From Emmonsiellopsis sp. PD_33 (taxonomy: Eukaryota; Ascomycota; Eurotiomycetes; Onygenales; Ajellomycetaceae), in NCBI GenBank assembly GCA_032988165.1, contig JANTQF010000350.1, positions 1-36,275 on the forward strand: a stretch of DNA of 36,275 nucleotides. Direction: 5' to 3'. How positions within the stretch are numbered: position 1 is the first letter of the stretch; each line of letters begins with the position of its first letter. The position numbers and the translations under genes are program-made. Shown one piece after another: positions 1 through 9,780 of this stretch. The notes under the pieces are model-generated. The model did not search any database. It saw nothing but the letters and a program-made list of their open reading frames with translations, and had not been told where the DNA came from.

Positions 1-81
1 GGCTGGAGACATATACCTAGACATACTACTAAATGGAGGTAATTGAGATGGAAGGGGAGTTAAAGATAGAGATTTTAGAGA

Positions 82-2183
82 TTATAAAAGAGAAGAAAAA
101 AGGAGAGAAAAATGAGGAGGAAAAGAGAAGTAGGATGGAAAAGGACATTCTTCAATTTGCTCACTTCTCAGTGAAAGAATATTTACTTTCAGAAAGGATT
201 CGCATTTCGCCCGTCCCTTATCTAGCACACTCACCTCCTCGTCCGTCGCCCACTCATCCACGGCCAGTTCAATGCTATACTTCTGAAACACCACAGCCAG
301 CGTCGCTACTACTTCTACCTGCGCAACGCGTCGACCCAGACATGACCGCGGCCCGGCACCGAATGGGTTGTAGGCGCCGCGCTCGGGGCGAAACATTGTC
401 CCATTCAGACTCCCCTGGCGGGTCCTGGAGACCTCTTCTGTCTCCACGTTGACATTTTTCTCGGGCTCTGTAGTCCGAAACCACCTGTCAGGTACAAAGT
501 CCTCAAGGTCGTCCTTCCCCAGATGCACTCTACTAGGCCTAGCAGGCCAGTACCGGGGGTTGCACTGGACCGAGCTGGAGGCTAGTCCGATAAGGGTTGC
601 CTTCGGGATGACATGTTTCTGTCCGTTTAGACTGACGACCTGGTCCTGGTTGAGTGTCACCCTCTTAGAAATCTTGGTCAAAGCCGGGATTAGACGAAGA
701 GTCTCGTTCATGACGGCCCCGATCATGCTGTCCATCATTGGATTCATCAGTGCGTCGTACTCCCAGGTGTTGGGATCCGAGGCGCCCAGGAGCTGGTCAA
801 TCTCCCTTTGCAGCTGGCGCTGGGCACGCGGGTTGGCGGCTAGCTCTAGAAATGCAAAGTGCAGTGTGTTGGCGATCGTTTCGTGGCCGGCGATGAGAAG
901 GACGAAGGCATTGCCGAGTATATCTTCTCGTGTTAGTGAGGTTGTTACAGATGATTTTTCCTCCCCAGGACCGGCGTTCTTTTCATCGCTCGTGTGTTTG
1001 GCTCTAACGAGCGCGCCCATAAAGTCCATTCCTTCCTCAGCATGGTCTCCCTTCCGGGCTTCATCAATCTTTTCATCTAACATCTCATCCATGTACTTCG
1101 TGTATTCTTCGTATGCCAATACTGCCTTTCGGGTTTTGTCCGAGGGAATGAGCTCTAATTTCTGTAAGCATCCACGGCAAATATCAGAAGGCTACCTGTC
1201 TCACATACTCAGAATCCACTTTGGCATGGCGAGCAACAACCTGATGTTCTCCATAAGTACTTCCGTAGACTCCATTAAACTCATTTTATGCCCCGCAGGG
1301 AGCTGAGAAGATCCGTATTTCAAAGCCTGAGCATCGGCCCCAGGAGGTAGCGCCTCACCAGGCCATGAAAGCCGAACACCAAAGCCTACATAGGAAATGA
1401 TGTAGAGCGATAATCTCAAAGTATCGCGCTCGACAGAGTAGATAGTAGGACCATCCGCGTCCCCTCGCCTAGTCCAGGTGTTCACCAGGCTCTGCGCCTG
1501 GCGTATAGATTCGCGGAAGACTAGGGCTGCATTGCGTTCGTTAAACGCAGCCGAAGTAACCTTGCGGTGCATGCGCCAGACGGCGCCCTCGGCGCTGATG
1601 ACATTCTCGCCGAATTGTCGCAGAACTTCGTACATCTCGATGGGCTTGGGGAAGTCAGTCTGTCGGGTGGTGATTTGGTGGATGCACTCGGCGTCTGCGG
1701 TCATGAGGCAGCGCGCCCCTGAGGAGACAATGAAGAATGTGTCGCTTTCGTTGGCGAATACCCTATGTCGTCTGCGGGAGACATCGTCTGGGGTTACAAG
1801 ACTAATGTCTCTTTTAGTTGTTGTTCCACCACCTCAGGGGGGCATATTTCAAGAACAAGCTGAATTTTGTGCCGACTTACTCGAGCCATCGTTCCCACCA
1901 GGTTCTGGGCAACGACTTGATAAGAGGTATCCAGAACCTGTAGCTAGCCAGCCAGAAAAAGGAATTAGGAAAGATCGCTGTTTCAAGCAGGATAACATTG
2001 GGGGTCAGTGGGTTGGCATGATATGCTAGTGAGTTGCATGAATTTGAACATACGGGCGACGATGTAGGGCAGACCGCTTCTCTTGGCTTCAGCAATGTTG
2101 AACCGGAAACCTGAGATGAACGAGTAGATGGTGTAGGCGATGACGGCGCCAGCTATCAAAAGTAGCAAATCTGCCATCCTCAA
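82..2183 (-). CDS. Cytochrome P450 monooxygenase, 4 exons
   Basis: A microsomal haem monooxygenase of about 633 aa. I infer exons at 2054-2183, 1881-1977, 1209-1810 and 82-1154, with introns of 76, 70 and 54 nt. The splices keep frame, and the donors are GTATGT, GTAAGT and GTATGT. The acceptor at 1811 could shift by 9 nt. The N-terminus is one hydrophobic anchor (residues 4-20) followed by a Gly/Pro-rich hinge. The I-helix motif AGHET lies at 365-369, the K-helix ETLR at 427-430, a PDRW segment follows, and the haem loop FGAGPRSCLG places the Cys ligand at 548. All catalytic landmarks are intact. The C-terminus runs into a low-complexity tail rich in Phe, Pro and Ser, longer than usual for the family, so the last 40-60 residues may be wrong or a short terminal intron may be missed. 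It is divergent from the UbiA-type gene at 2776, which suggests joint action in a terpenoid pathway. The substrate cannot be read from the sequence. Confidence 0.9.
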
Positions 2184-2775
2184 GACGGTACGAGGCAGTT
2201 ATCGCTGCAAGAATAATTGAAGGTGCGACGGGGCGGGTTTGTTAGGAAGAGAACTGCTTCCCCATCTCAGCAATGGACAATGACTGCTGCTGCAAGATGA
2301 TGGTGAAAGGGATGGATTCGACATACACGTTGAAAGCCATTGTCATCCCACACCTTTTGTCATCTGCAACTTGGCTTTCTGCAGTATGACAGAGGAAACG
2401 TTATCCCCAGGATTGATAAACTCTAGGTTATTTAGGGCTGACGTCGCATAACCAGGTGGTACAGTGGAAGAGACTCATTCAGCCTGGGTGGCGGGAGGCT
2501 GAAAGTTTGATATACTCGCATACACGCGTATCTGCAAGCTGAAGCTGAATGAAGTGCTTCCCTTTCGCTTTGCTCGACTGATCCCTACCGATAGGAAAAA
2601 TATTTTCAGCTCAGTGGGAATACTCATCATCACCCATCTGAGGCAGTTTGTAAACCGTCAGCAGCAAACGTTCCCATATAACAATGTAGGCTCTCCATAG
2701 GCCATTTAATATTATGATTAGCAGCATTGCATGTTCTTCATTTCATAACCCATCAGGGGACATCTGGTAACCTCC
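2184..2775. promoter_or_regulatory. Divergent promoter between P450 and UbiA-type gene
   Basis: About 590 bp separate the two divergently oriented start codons, so both genes must be controlled from here. I see no other ORF with coding character. No transcription-factor site was strong enough to assign. The divergent arrangement is common for co-regulated secondary-metabolite gene pairs in Aspergillus. Confidence 0.5.
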
Positions 2776-3819
2776 ATGACAATGTCAAGCCATCTGCGAG
2801 ATACCACACGCTGCAGTCCTGGGCTCATGCCCATATTCGCCCTGGGACACATTGTGCCCGCCATAGGGGCTATACGCACAGCAACCGGGTCGTATCAGTA
2901 TCCAGTCGCGGTTCTAGGCATGATAGCACTTACCATGGGCCTTGTTGACGGTACGTCGAGCACGGAAACGGCGCTGCTGCACCCACCTAAATACTCATAT
3001 TTCGAGACATCCCAGCACACGATTCATACAGAGATGTATCCCCCACAAACCGGCCCCGGAATCGGGCGTGGAAGGTATGGATGTACTCTTTGACGATAGC
3101 ATGGCTCTTGTGCATCGTCTTCAGCGGACTACAAACCGCGATTCAAACGCAGCGGTTCCTCCTCATCGGCATGTGCTGGCAAGTCCCTTGCATCCCGCTC
3201 TTCTCGGTGCAAAAATTCCGTCTTTGCAAGCCAAAGACTGTTGTCAGTTCTCTTCTTCCTACCTCCACCCCAATGCTTAGCCCTGAGTCTCATGAACAAG
3301 CAGCTGGGCGAAGCAAAATCCCTCTTCGTCGCCATCTGCATGGGATATTTCACAGCAGACGCCGCCATGTTCCACTACTGTCACGACAAGACCGCATCGT
3401 GCAGCCAGCAGTCCCTGCGCACACGGAGCCTTTGCCTAGTGATCCTATATCACTTCTTTCGCGAGACAGTGAATGACGCCCGGGACATTGCGGAGGATTC
3501 GCGGGATGGCTTAAAAACGCTGCCGATGAAGCTGGGCAAGAGGAATACTTTCATCATTATGGCTGCGTCAGGCTTGCCGCTCGACATGATGCTGACGGCG
3601 GGCTTGTGGGCCACGCAAGGAGGCGTCTGGGTGAACCCTAGGCTGGTGCTTGAGGGGGGTCTAAGGATTTGCCTGACCATGGCTGCGTACTGGAAGATCC
3701 TGCAGTATCCCAGGAAGAATGTCTGGGCCTGGGGTGCAATGGGACTGTTGGGATTAACCCCTGTGCTGTGGGCGCAAGCCTCATTGTTGGACGGTTATCG
3801 GGTTATGGGGCGCCAATGA
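2776..3819 (+). CDS. UbiA-superfamily prenyltransferase / terpene cyclase-like membrane protein, 3 exons
   Basis: A polytopic membrane enzyme of about 305 aa. Proposed exons are 2776-2950, 3016-3219 and 3281-3819; lengths keep frame (phase 1 at both junctions). The first intron (GTACGT...CCCAG, 65 nt) is convincing because it creates a segment with D, Y, R, D and then NRPRNR, which resembles the first UbiA Asp-rich motif with its following NRP. The second intron has a weak donor (GTCTTT) and is the least certain part; a frameshift there is the alternative. The second Asp-rich motif is clear at about 3460-3520: RETVNDARDIAEDSRDG followed by KTLPMKLG, as in UbiA enzymes that bind diphosphate through Mg2+. 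Several hydrophobic helices flank both motifs. UbiA-type fungal proteins include aromatic prenyltransferases and the membrane-bound bergamotene cyclase of the fumagillin pathway. The P450 partner favours a terpenoid role, but the product is unknown. Start at 2776 or 2782. Confidence 0.75.
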
Positions 3820-4365
3820 ATTGAACATGGTGTGAGGCAAGCAGATGGGAGTTCATTTTAAGCGTGATCAACGTGCATTTTCTATTTTAATGATCTGTTG
3901 TACTCCGTATTTGGAAAGATTGTAGATTTTATGCAGTTTTGATTCAAGGGTCGAGGGTAGTTAGTTACCGAGTTAGTGGCGCTTCGCTTAAATCGCCAAC
4001 CTAACTAGAGGTGAGCCCGTTCTCACTGCGATTAAACAACTAACTACTAAACAGCACCAATGCACAGCTAAACAGCCGCATCAGCACTGCAAAAGCTGTT
4101 CCAACAACCGGCGACAGTTTCTCAGCTCGACTTCTGCCATCATGGCTATTCTGTCTGTGCTAGCCCCCGCACAACGACCCTCTCGGCTCTCCAGGGTGCA
4201 GTCCTTCAAAGCTCGAGTGGTGCATTCTTCCCTGCTTTAAAGCATCCTCATTTATTATATCACACCAATCATCATCCTAGAGCGAGCTACACTTACCGTG
4301 AAACATTTCCATCACGCATCGTGCGGAGTTGTCGTCTTCATCCCTCTGATCTACCCTGTGTAGAT
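3820..4365. other. Intergenic, no gene seen
   Basis: This is the 3' flank of the UbiA-type gene and the 5' flank of the GH27 relic. A short imperfect inverted repeat lies near 3973-4006 (GTTAGTGGCG ... CGCCAACCTAAC) and could form a hairpin. It might be a terminator-like structure or a mobile-element scrap. Nothing else was recognised. Confidence 0.5.
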
Positions 4366-5622
4366 TGAACGGGGGGGCAATGGACAGTCAATATAAAATG
4401 TCCTGGACGGCCCGCCCTGCCCAACAACAGGGAAGACAAAGTCCTCTCGATCAGTGGCATTATTTTGCTCCTTTCCGTTGGATTGGGATACTTGAATCTA
4501 TTTCCCGATATCCTCCCAAGGAGCATGCCAGCTCTCACCTCCCTGCTCGCCGGTTCAGCAGCATACAACGGCGCTCATCTCCCCAGATGGGAAAACAGGT
4601 CGCCTACCAGGCCTGGGATGGAGTTCATGGAACGAATACGAGGACCGGATCAACGAGACTGTATTCATCCGCGTTGCGGAACTGCTTAAGGAATTAGGGC
4701 TGGAAGACCTGGGGTACGAATATGTTAATATCGACGATGCGTGATGGGATAAAGCCTACGGCAGAGATCGTGAGACGAAGGAGTTGAGACCAGATCCTGA
4801 GAAGTTCCCCAATGGGATAGCAGGTACAGCGGAAAAGGTGCATGCGTATGGTCTGAAGCTGGGGATTTATTAGTAGGTAGTGATACCGGTGAGCAAAGGG
4901 GTTACTTATAGGGTCATGCTTCCCTGCTGTGATGGGATTTCTAATGCATATATGACCGCAGGCAGCTTGACTTGGGCTGGATATGAGGGATCCCTGGGCT
5001 ACGAGGAGATTGATGCTGCGGCTTTCGCGAAGTGGGGAGTTAATTGTAAGTAGTATCCTCACGCTCACCACTCTTGAAATCCCTAACCACGGCCCCCCCC
5101 GCCATCCCCTACAAACAGGGCCTAAACCCAGACTCCACCTGGAACCAAACGCACCCAGCTGAATACTACATCGGCGCCTCCACCCCTTGAAGGGCCTACA
5201 CATCTTCGTTCTAAACAGTCTAGCCACGCACGCGGAGAAGGATGTGGTGTTCTCTGAGGTGCCGGGGTTAGAGGGGGACAGGGAGTATCGGGTTTATGAT
5301 ATGTGGGGGGGGAGGAGATGGGGGGTTTTAAGGGGGGGGGTTAGGGTTGGGTTGGGTTGGCGGGGCATGATAACGGCGGCGTTGAGGGTTGATGGGGTTG
5401 ATGGTAGGTAGGTAGGTTTTTTTTTTTTTTTTTTTTTCCTTTCTTTCTTTCTTTCTTCTCCCACTGTTTGTTCCACAGTGGGTGCTGACACGGTTCGAAC
5501 AATGGGGGGGAATAGGAAGCCATCCAGCTCCCGATTTCAAACCGCCGCGGAACTGGGGGGAGAAGAAGAAGAAACCTGAGCCGTCATTTCCGAGGCCGGG
5601 GGAGAAGCCTGAATGGTGGTAA
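4366..5622 (+). pseudogene. GH27 alpha-galactosidase relic
   Basis: Remains of a secreted alpha-galactosidase (family GH27 hydrolyses terminal alpha-galactosides). A hydrophobic signal/anchor-like segment (about 4450-4560) has no ATG in its frame. After a frame change comes GLGWSSWNEYEDRINET at 4610, the GH27 N-terminal hallmark (usual form MGWNSWN), then YEYVNIDDA with an in-frame TGA at 4742-4744 where the family has DDCW. Next are LRPDPEKFPNG and KLGIY with two further stops. A plausible intron precedes GYEGSLGYEEIDA and FAKWGVN. The exon then ends at a GTAAGT (5046), but the segment with the catalytic Asp (family KYDNC) is absent, as is most of the barrel. The sequence jumps to a C-terminal beta-sandwich-like part (5187-5411) with long G runs, a 21-T tract and a Pro/Lys-rich tail ending near 5622. 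Stops, frame changes and loss of the catalytic centre make it non-functional. Confidence 0.8.
5402..5456. repeat. GGTA repeat, T21 tract and (TTTC)n microsatellite
   Basis: A run of GGTA units is followed by 21 consecutive T (5417-5437) and then TTTC units. It lies inside the GH27 relic and interrupts its reading frame. Such expansion suggests slippage in DNA no longer under selection. Confidence 0.9.
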
Positions 5623-6836
5623 GTATATTGGGGATTCAGTAGGAGATACATACATACCTCCCCTTACCCCAATCCATTTTACAAAGGACACCTTCATACA
5701 ATAGATGCAGCAGGGGCAATGGATCATATAGAAGATGGATAGATAGTTACCTAAGAAAATATATTTTTTCACCCAGGCCCCTTTAGATGAACTAATAACT
5801 ATAAGATTTCTACTTCATATCATTATTCATGTTAGGTATTTAGTTATGTATTCTATAAAGGCAGGGTGTTTAATAAATCTTTGTTAAATAGAGGTAGTAT
5901 GTATCAATATCAGCTTAAAAAACATAATCAGAAGCCTAGGCTTTAAGCCATGCCCTGCCTGCCCCTGTATAGTTACCTAGCTAGAGACTAATTAGGCTGG
6001 CATAGCTAGCTTCCCCAGCTTAAGCTTATTAGTCTCCCCGGACCGGGCGACAGGGCTTACCTAGGTGCTATGTGGTAAGATTCAGAAAAGGGAGGGAGGG
6101 ATGATGTACAGAGATCCATGAATATTCAAAAATCTATAATGAGGAGAGACAAAATAATAGTAGATAAAGTAAATAGATATAGATGTCAATATCCATAAAA
6201 TAATAAATAATAAATAATAATACACCTATCCCCATTCGTACCATACCAGTATCATACCAGTTTAGATTGCAAAAATCCATCCATACTCCTATGTGCATGT
6301 AGTAGAAAAATACTACATACACCAAGCATAGCATTACAAAAAAGGTCTATTACCCTCAAAAAGAAAAACCGTTTTATCTCTAAATAACGCCCCTTGAAAA
6401 TATCAACCACAGATAAAACAAACATATAAAAGTGTCCGAAATTGGAAAGTGTGCGCCAGTTGGCTGGCCCTCTAGATAAGATAGATAGATAGATAGCGGC
6501 CCCGGGTCAATTCGTTTGAATCATCGTTTATATCGACGGGATGAGATCCTCATCCTCCTACTGTTAGAGGTTAGAGGAAGGTAATCGCCGATCTCAAAGT
6601 CCGCATTTCGCGATGCGGTTAACATAACTATCTTCCGCTCTGGGTCGTTCGGATATGGCGTGCTCTCGATCCTTCGAATGGAGGTATGCCGGCGGAACAA
6701 ACGGCGGGACGGGATAAGTGGTGGAGGCGGGGCTGCCGTGGCAGGTAAGGCACAGGCTGCTTCCCGTCCATATACAATAAAGAAGTATGAGGGGGGTGAT
6801 AATTCAACCCTGAATGGTCATGGGTCAAAAAACGAC
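5623..6836. other. AT-rich intergenic stretch, no gene
   Basis: Between the GH27 relic and the DUF3431 gene. It holds AT-rich low-complexity DNA, including AATAATAAATAATAA-type runs at about 6197-6221 and GATA repeats at about 6476-6497. A GC-richer patch at 5930-6080 with several CCTAG/AGCT palindromic words might be a fragment of an old repeat, but no terminal repeats were found. No ORF has coding character. Its right end is the 3' flank of the DUF3431 gene. Confidence 0.5.
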
Positions 6837-8162
6837 CTAGAACCCATCTCCCTCCTTCCACAGCCTCCCCGCCTCCTCCGCGCGGATCTGAGGCGACTCC
6901 CCTCTCTTCTTAGCCTCCGCTACCATCTCCTTCAGCCGGGCCTTCTTCGCCTTAATCTCCGACTCATACCACTTATCCTTCCCAGGCTCGGGGGCCTCCA
7001 TCTTGGCGATTTCCTCAGGTGGCTTCCCTTCCTTCCCTGCGTCCTCGATTGCCTTTGCTTTCTTCCTCCAGTCATCGAGATCGCGCTGCTGGTCGCGGGT
7101 TTGGTAGGTCAGGCCGAAATATGCATCCATGCCCTTGGGCCCGCCGAAACACAGGCCGAAGCCGTCGCAGTAGCAGATGTGCTGTTCCGGGCAGAAGACG
7201 TTTTTGCCAGTGAAGACGACGTGCCAGAGGTATTCCCATACGCGGCCGGAGATGTAGTCGCTCAGCTCGGTGCGCAGGAGCCAGTCGCGGTAGAAGACGT
7301 ATCTGGATTTCGGATTGGCGAGGATGCGGTCGCGCGAGACGGCGAATTGGGCACAGCAGGGCTGGGCGAGCACCTGGGGGATGTCTGTGCGCGGGAAGAG
7401 CTGAGACCAGGAGCGGGCGAGCATGGTTTCCTCCTGCTTGCCCGGGTCTACTTCCAGTTTGCCCGGGTGCATCCAGTCCGGACAGCCGGGCCCCCAGTTG
7501 CAGCGCATGTTCATGTATCCTTCGCGCATGAGGCGTTCACTGCTGAGACGCTTGATCAGCTCGACGGCGTCCCAGACGAGGGCCTCCTCGTTGTGCCAGG
7601 AGATGCGGTGGGAGTGCATGAAGATGGCGATGTCGGGGAGGGACTCGTAGTGGTCGATGATGTAGGAGAGGTAGACCATTGCCTCGTGGCCCTTGTTCAA
7701 GGGCGGGTGGAGAGGGGCGGAGGGGTCGTCGACCACGTAGATGTATGGCTCGACATAGCCGGCCAGTTCCTTGTCGATCCAGTCGACGTCTTCCTTTTTG
7801 AGGCGGGGGATAACCAGGGCTCTGGAGTAGTTGGAGCCGGGGGGTTTGGGGGCGCCTGGGCCCATGTTAGGTTTGGGCAGGGGATCTTTTGCTGGCTGGG
7901 AGGTGATGCCATTTCGCGAGAAGTCCGAGAAGAGATGCGGGGGGATGCGGCGGGAGGGCGTCGAGGCGGGCAGGGATGGGCTGCGGGAGGAGTGGACGTA
8001 GCAGAGGAAGACGAGGGTTGAGGCGAGCAGGACGAGCAGCAGAGGCCGGCGCCGCATGGCGGAGGGATAGCGGGAGTACCTGGCAGCCATCTCGCCCACG
8101 AATGTTTCTGGCGCTGTTTCCTGGCTCTGATTGTTTTGTTTCCCCCGTGGAGGGGGAAGCAA
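6837..8162 (-). CDS. DUF3431 family type II membrane protein
   Basis: A single-exon 441 aa protein of unknown function in the fungal DUF3431 family. If translation starts at 8162, a basic N-terminal stretch precedes one hydrophobic segment (about residues 39-53, LLLVLLASTLVFLCYV), predicting a signal anchor with a lumenal or extracellular domain. In-frame ATGs at 8090 and 8057 give shorter N-termini, and 8057 starts right before the anchor. Family hallmarks seen: a V-x-RLK-x-ED-x-DW entry, IAIFMHSHR, RCNWGPGCPDWMHP, the cluster PCCAQFAVSRDRIL, then YRDWLLRTELSD-x-SGRVWEYLWH and the Cys-rich CPEQHICYCDGFGLCFGG. The many Cys fit an oxidising compartment. The C-terminal 100 residues are charged, alpha-helical and Lys/Glu-rich. 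Family members are often discussed as glycosyltransferase-like, but no activity is established to my knowledge. Coding region is intact. Confidence 0.9.
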   Translation of the reverse strand: MLPPPRGKQNNQSQETAPETFVGEMAARYSRYPSAMRRRPLLLVLLASTLVFLCYVHSSRSPSLPASTPSRRIPPHLFSDFSRNGITSQPAKDPLPKPNMGPGAPKPPGSNYSRALVIPRLKKEDVDWIDKELAGYVEPYIYVVDDPSAPLHPPLNKGHEAMVYLSYIIDHYESLPDIAIFMHSHRISWHNEEALVWDAVELIKRLSSERLMREGYMNMRCNWGPGCPDWMHPGKLEVDPGKQEETMLARSWSQLFPRTDIPQVLAQPCCAQFAVSRDRILANPKSRYVFYRDWLLRTELSDYISGRVWEYLWHVVFTGKNVFCPEQHICYCDGFGLCFGGPKGMDAYFGLTYQTRDQQRDLDDWRKKAKAIEDAGKEGKPPEEIAKMEAPEPGKDKWYESEIKAKKARLKEMVAEAKKRGESPQIRAEEAGRLWKEGDGF

Positions 8163-9780
8163 GGGGAGATGGCCTGTCGATAACCAGCAGGGCGAGGAGG
8201 CAGAACGGGCAATTGAGAGCAGGTAGACAGATAGCTCGACAGTAACAGACGGTGAGTGAGCAGCAGCAGCAGCGCGCAGGGCTGTTAGAGCTGACAGAGA
8301 CGAGGTCGGGATAGATAGTAGATATAGCGAGGGAGTCGGAGATGAGAAGATGAGAAGATGGAGATAGACGGGGGAAAGAACAGATTGAAGCCCGAAGCCC
8401 GTGGCTGCAACGCACTGGTACCTGCTCGCCCGGCGGGATTGCGCCTATTCCGCAGGTACCAGGCGTGGCATTACGCTGCGCCAAGGCGTGCAGATCCGTG
8501 TCCCGAAGCGGCAGCAGTGGAGATCGCGGGCGGCGTTGGGCGATGACGAATGCCGTAGGGATTGACTACTGCCACGGCTGCCGCTACTGCCACGCTGTAA
8601 TCATTGATAACTTCCAAACTACCACCAACAGTATGTTATTATGTTATTATGTTATTACTCTCCTATTCGACTACATGTATTTATTGTTTAGATCAGATAT
8701 CCCACCACGGCTTGGCAACCGCCTGTGGCGCGCTACCAGGTCTTGGCTAACCGCCCGTGCCAAAGGTTATCATCTTATTTCAACCTCCAACACTAGATAA
8801 CAATATATGATAGCTACAGCCTCCATGATGGCCACAGCAGGACAGGAAGACACAGCAGGACACAGCAGCCTCTCAACCCCCCTCCCGCACCTTCCTTCCA
8901 GCCTGCCGTGCAATCGTCTCCAGCATGACGTACTCCTGCCAGTTTCAAGGAGACGCCGGGCCCCACCCGCTAACCCGATTACAGTCTAGCGTGTTCCGTT
9001 GGCGCCGATCGCTGGCATGACGCGCGATTCGTGTGTTTCGCTCAGTCATCTCGAAGGCGCGAGGGGGGGATTCATCCATCGATACTCGTATCCGGAGCAG
9101 TCATTAGTAATTACCTATTTTCTATCACCCATTACAACCACACAGCCATTTACCTCCTTTTTTCCCCTACTACTTACATACTACATACTAGTACCACTCT
9201 ACCAGTCTATCTCTCCTCCCCGAGAAGCTAAAATAAAAATAAACTAGACCCCCCCTCTCCTTCTCGAAGATCAACTGATGTTCGCGGTTTTTAATATATA
9301 ATGAATATCATTGTCAATGAACTGATATGTCCTTCCTTTCCTTCTCCTCACAATTCCCCGTTCTCTAATCCCTGTCCAACGCCCCTCATATACTCGTAAC
9401 ATAAATCATCACACTGACCGGGTTCCGTCTGGGATTGGACAGGGGTGGACAGGGGTGGGAATTGGAGAAAATTCCAAATTACCAAATAATCGCGGTTATC
9501 ATTGGAACGAGTCGGAATCGGAATTTGAATTGGAATTGGGATTGGATGTCTAGCATTCAACAACAGCTATGGTATATTGTATCGACGGGGGGGATATAGG
9601 GAGGATCTGATATATACACCATTCTCGAACTTGGAAAATAGTCACCACAAAGAAGAAGAAGAAGAAGAAGAAGAGAAGACGATGAAGAAGGAGACCATTT
9701 CAAACACAATTTTTGCTGATTTGATTGATTGGAACGAAACCCTTGGATCCTTCCCTCCAGTTACGAGCATAAGGACTTGC
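8163..9780. other. Intergenic, no gene recognised
   Basis: The 5' flank of the DUF3431 gene (left) and 3' flank of the fusion gene (right). It contains a 10-bp perfect inverted repeat, TGGTACCTGC at about 8416 and GCAGGTACCA at about 8452, about 260-290 bp upstream of the DUF3431 start. It also has a TATGTTAT repeat near 8633-8658 and a GAA run near 9652. The ORFs here are short and lack coding character. Confidence 0.5.
9652..9675. repeat. (GAA)n microsatellite
   Basis: About eight tandem GAA units in non-coding sequence downstream of the fusion gene. Confidence 0.9.

Noticed and set aside
449..1306. 285-codon plus-strand ORF across the P450
   Set aside because: It is antisense to P450 exons that have intact I-helix, K-helix and haem motifs, crosses an intron, and has no domain content.
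5324..5362. TTAGGG-TTGGG-TTGGG, considered as interstitial telomere sequence
   Set aside because: Only one true TTAGGG unit is present, and the stretch lies within the frame of the GH27 C-terminal relic, so G-run slippage explains it better.
6660..8021. 453-codon plus-strand ORF opposite the DUF3431 gene
   Set aside because: The minus strand carries the conserved DUF3431 protein with all family motifs. The plus ORF is a low-complexity Gly/Val/Asp-rich shadow produced by GC-rich codon use.
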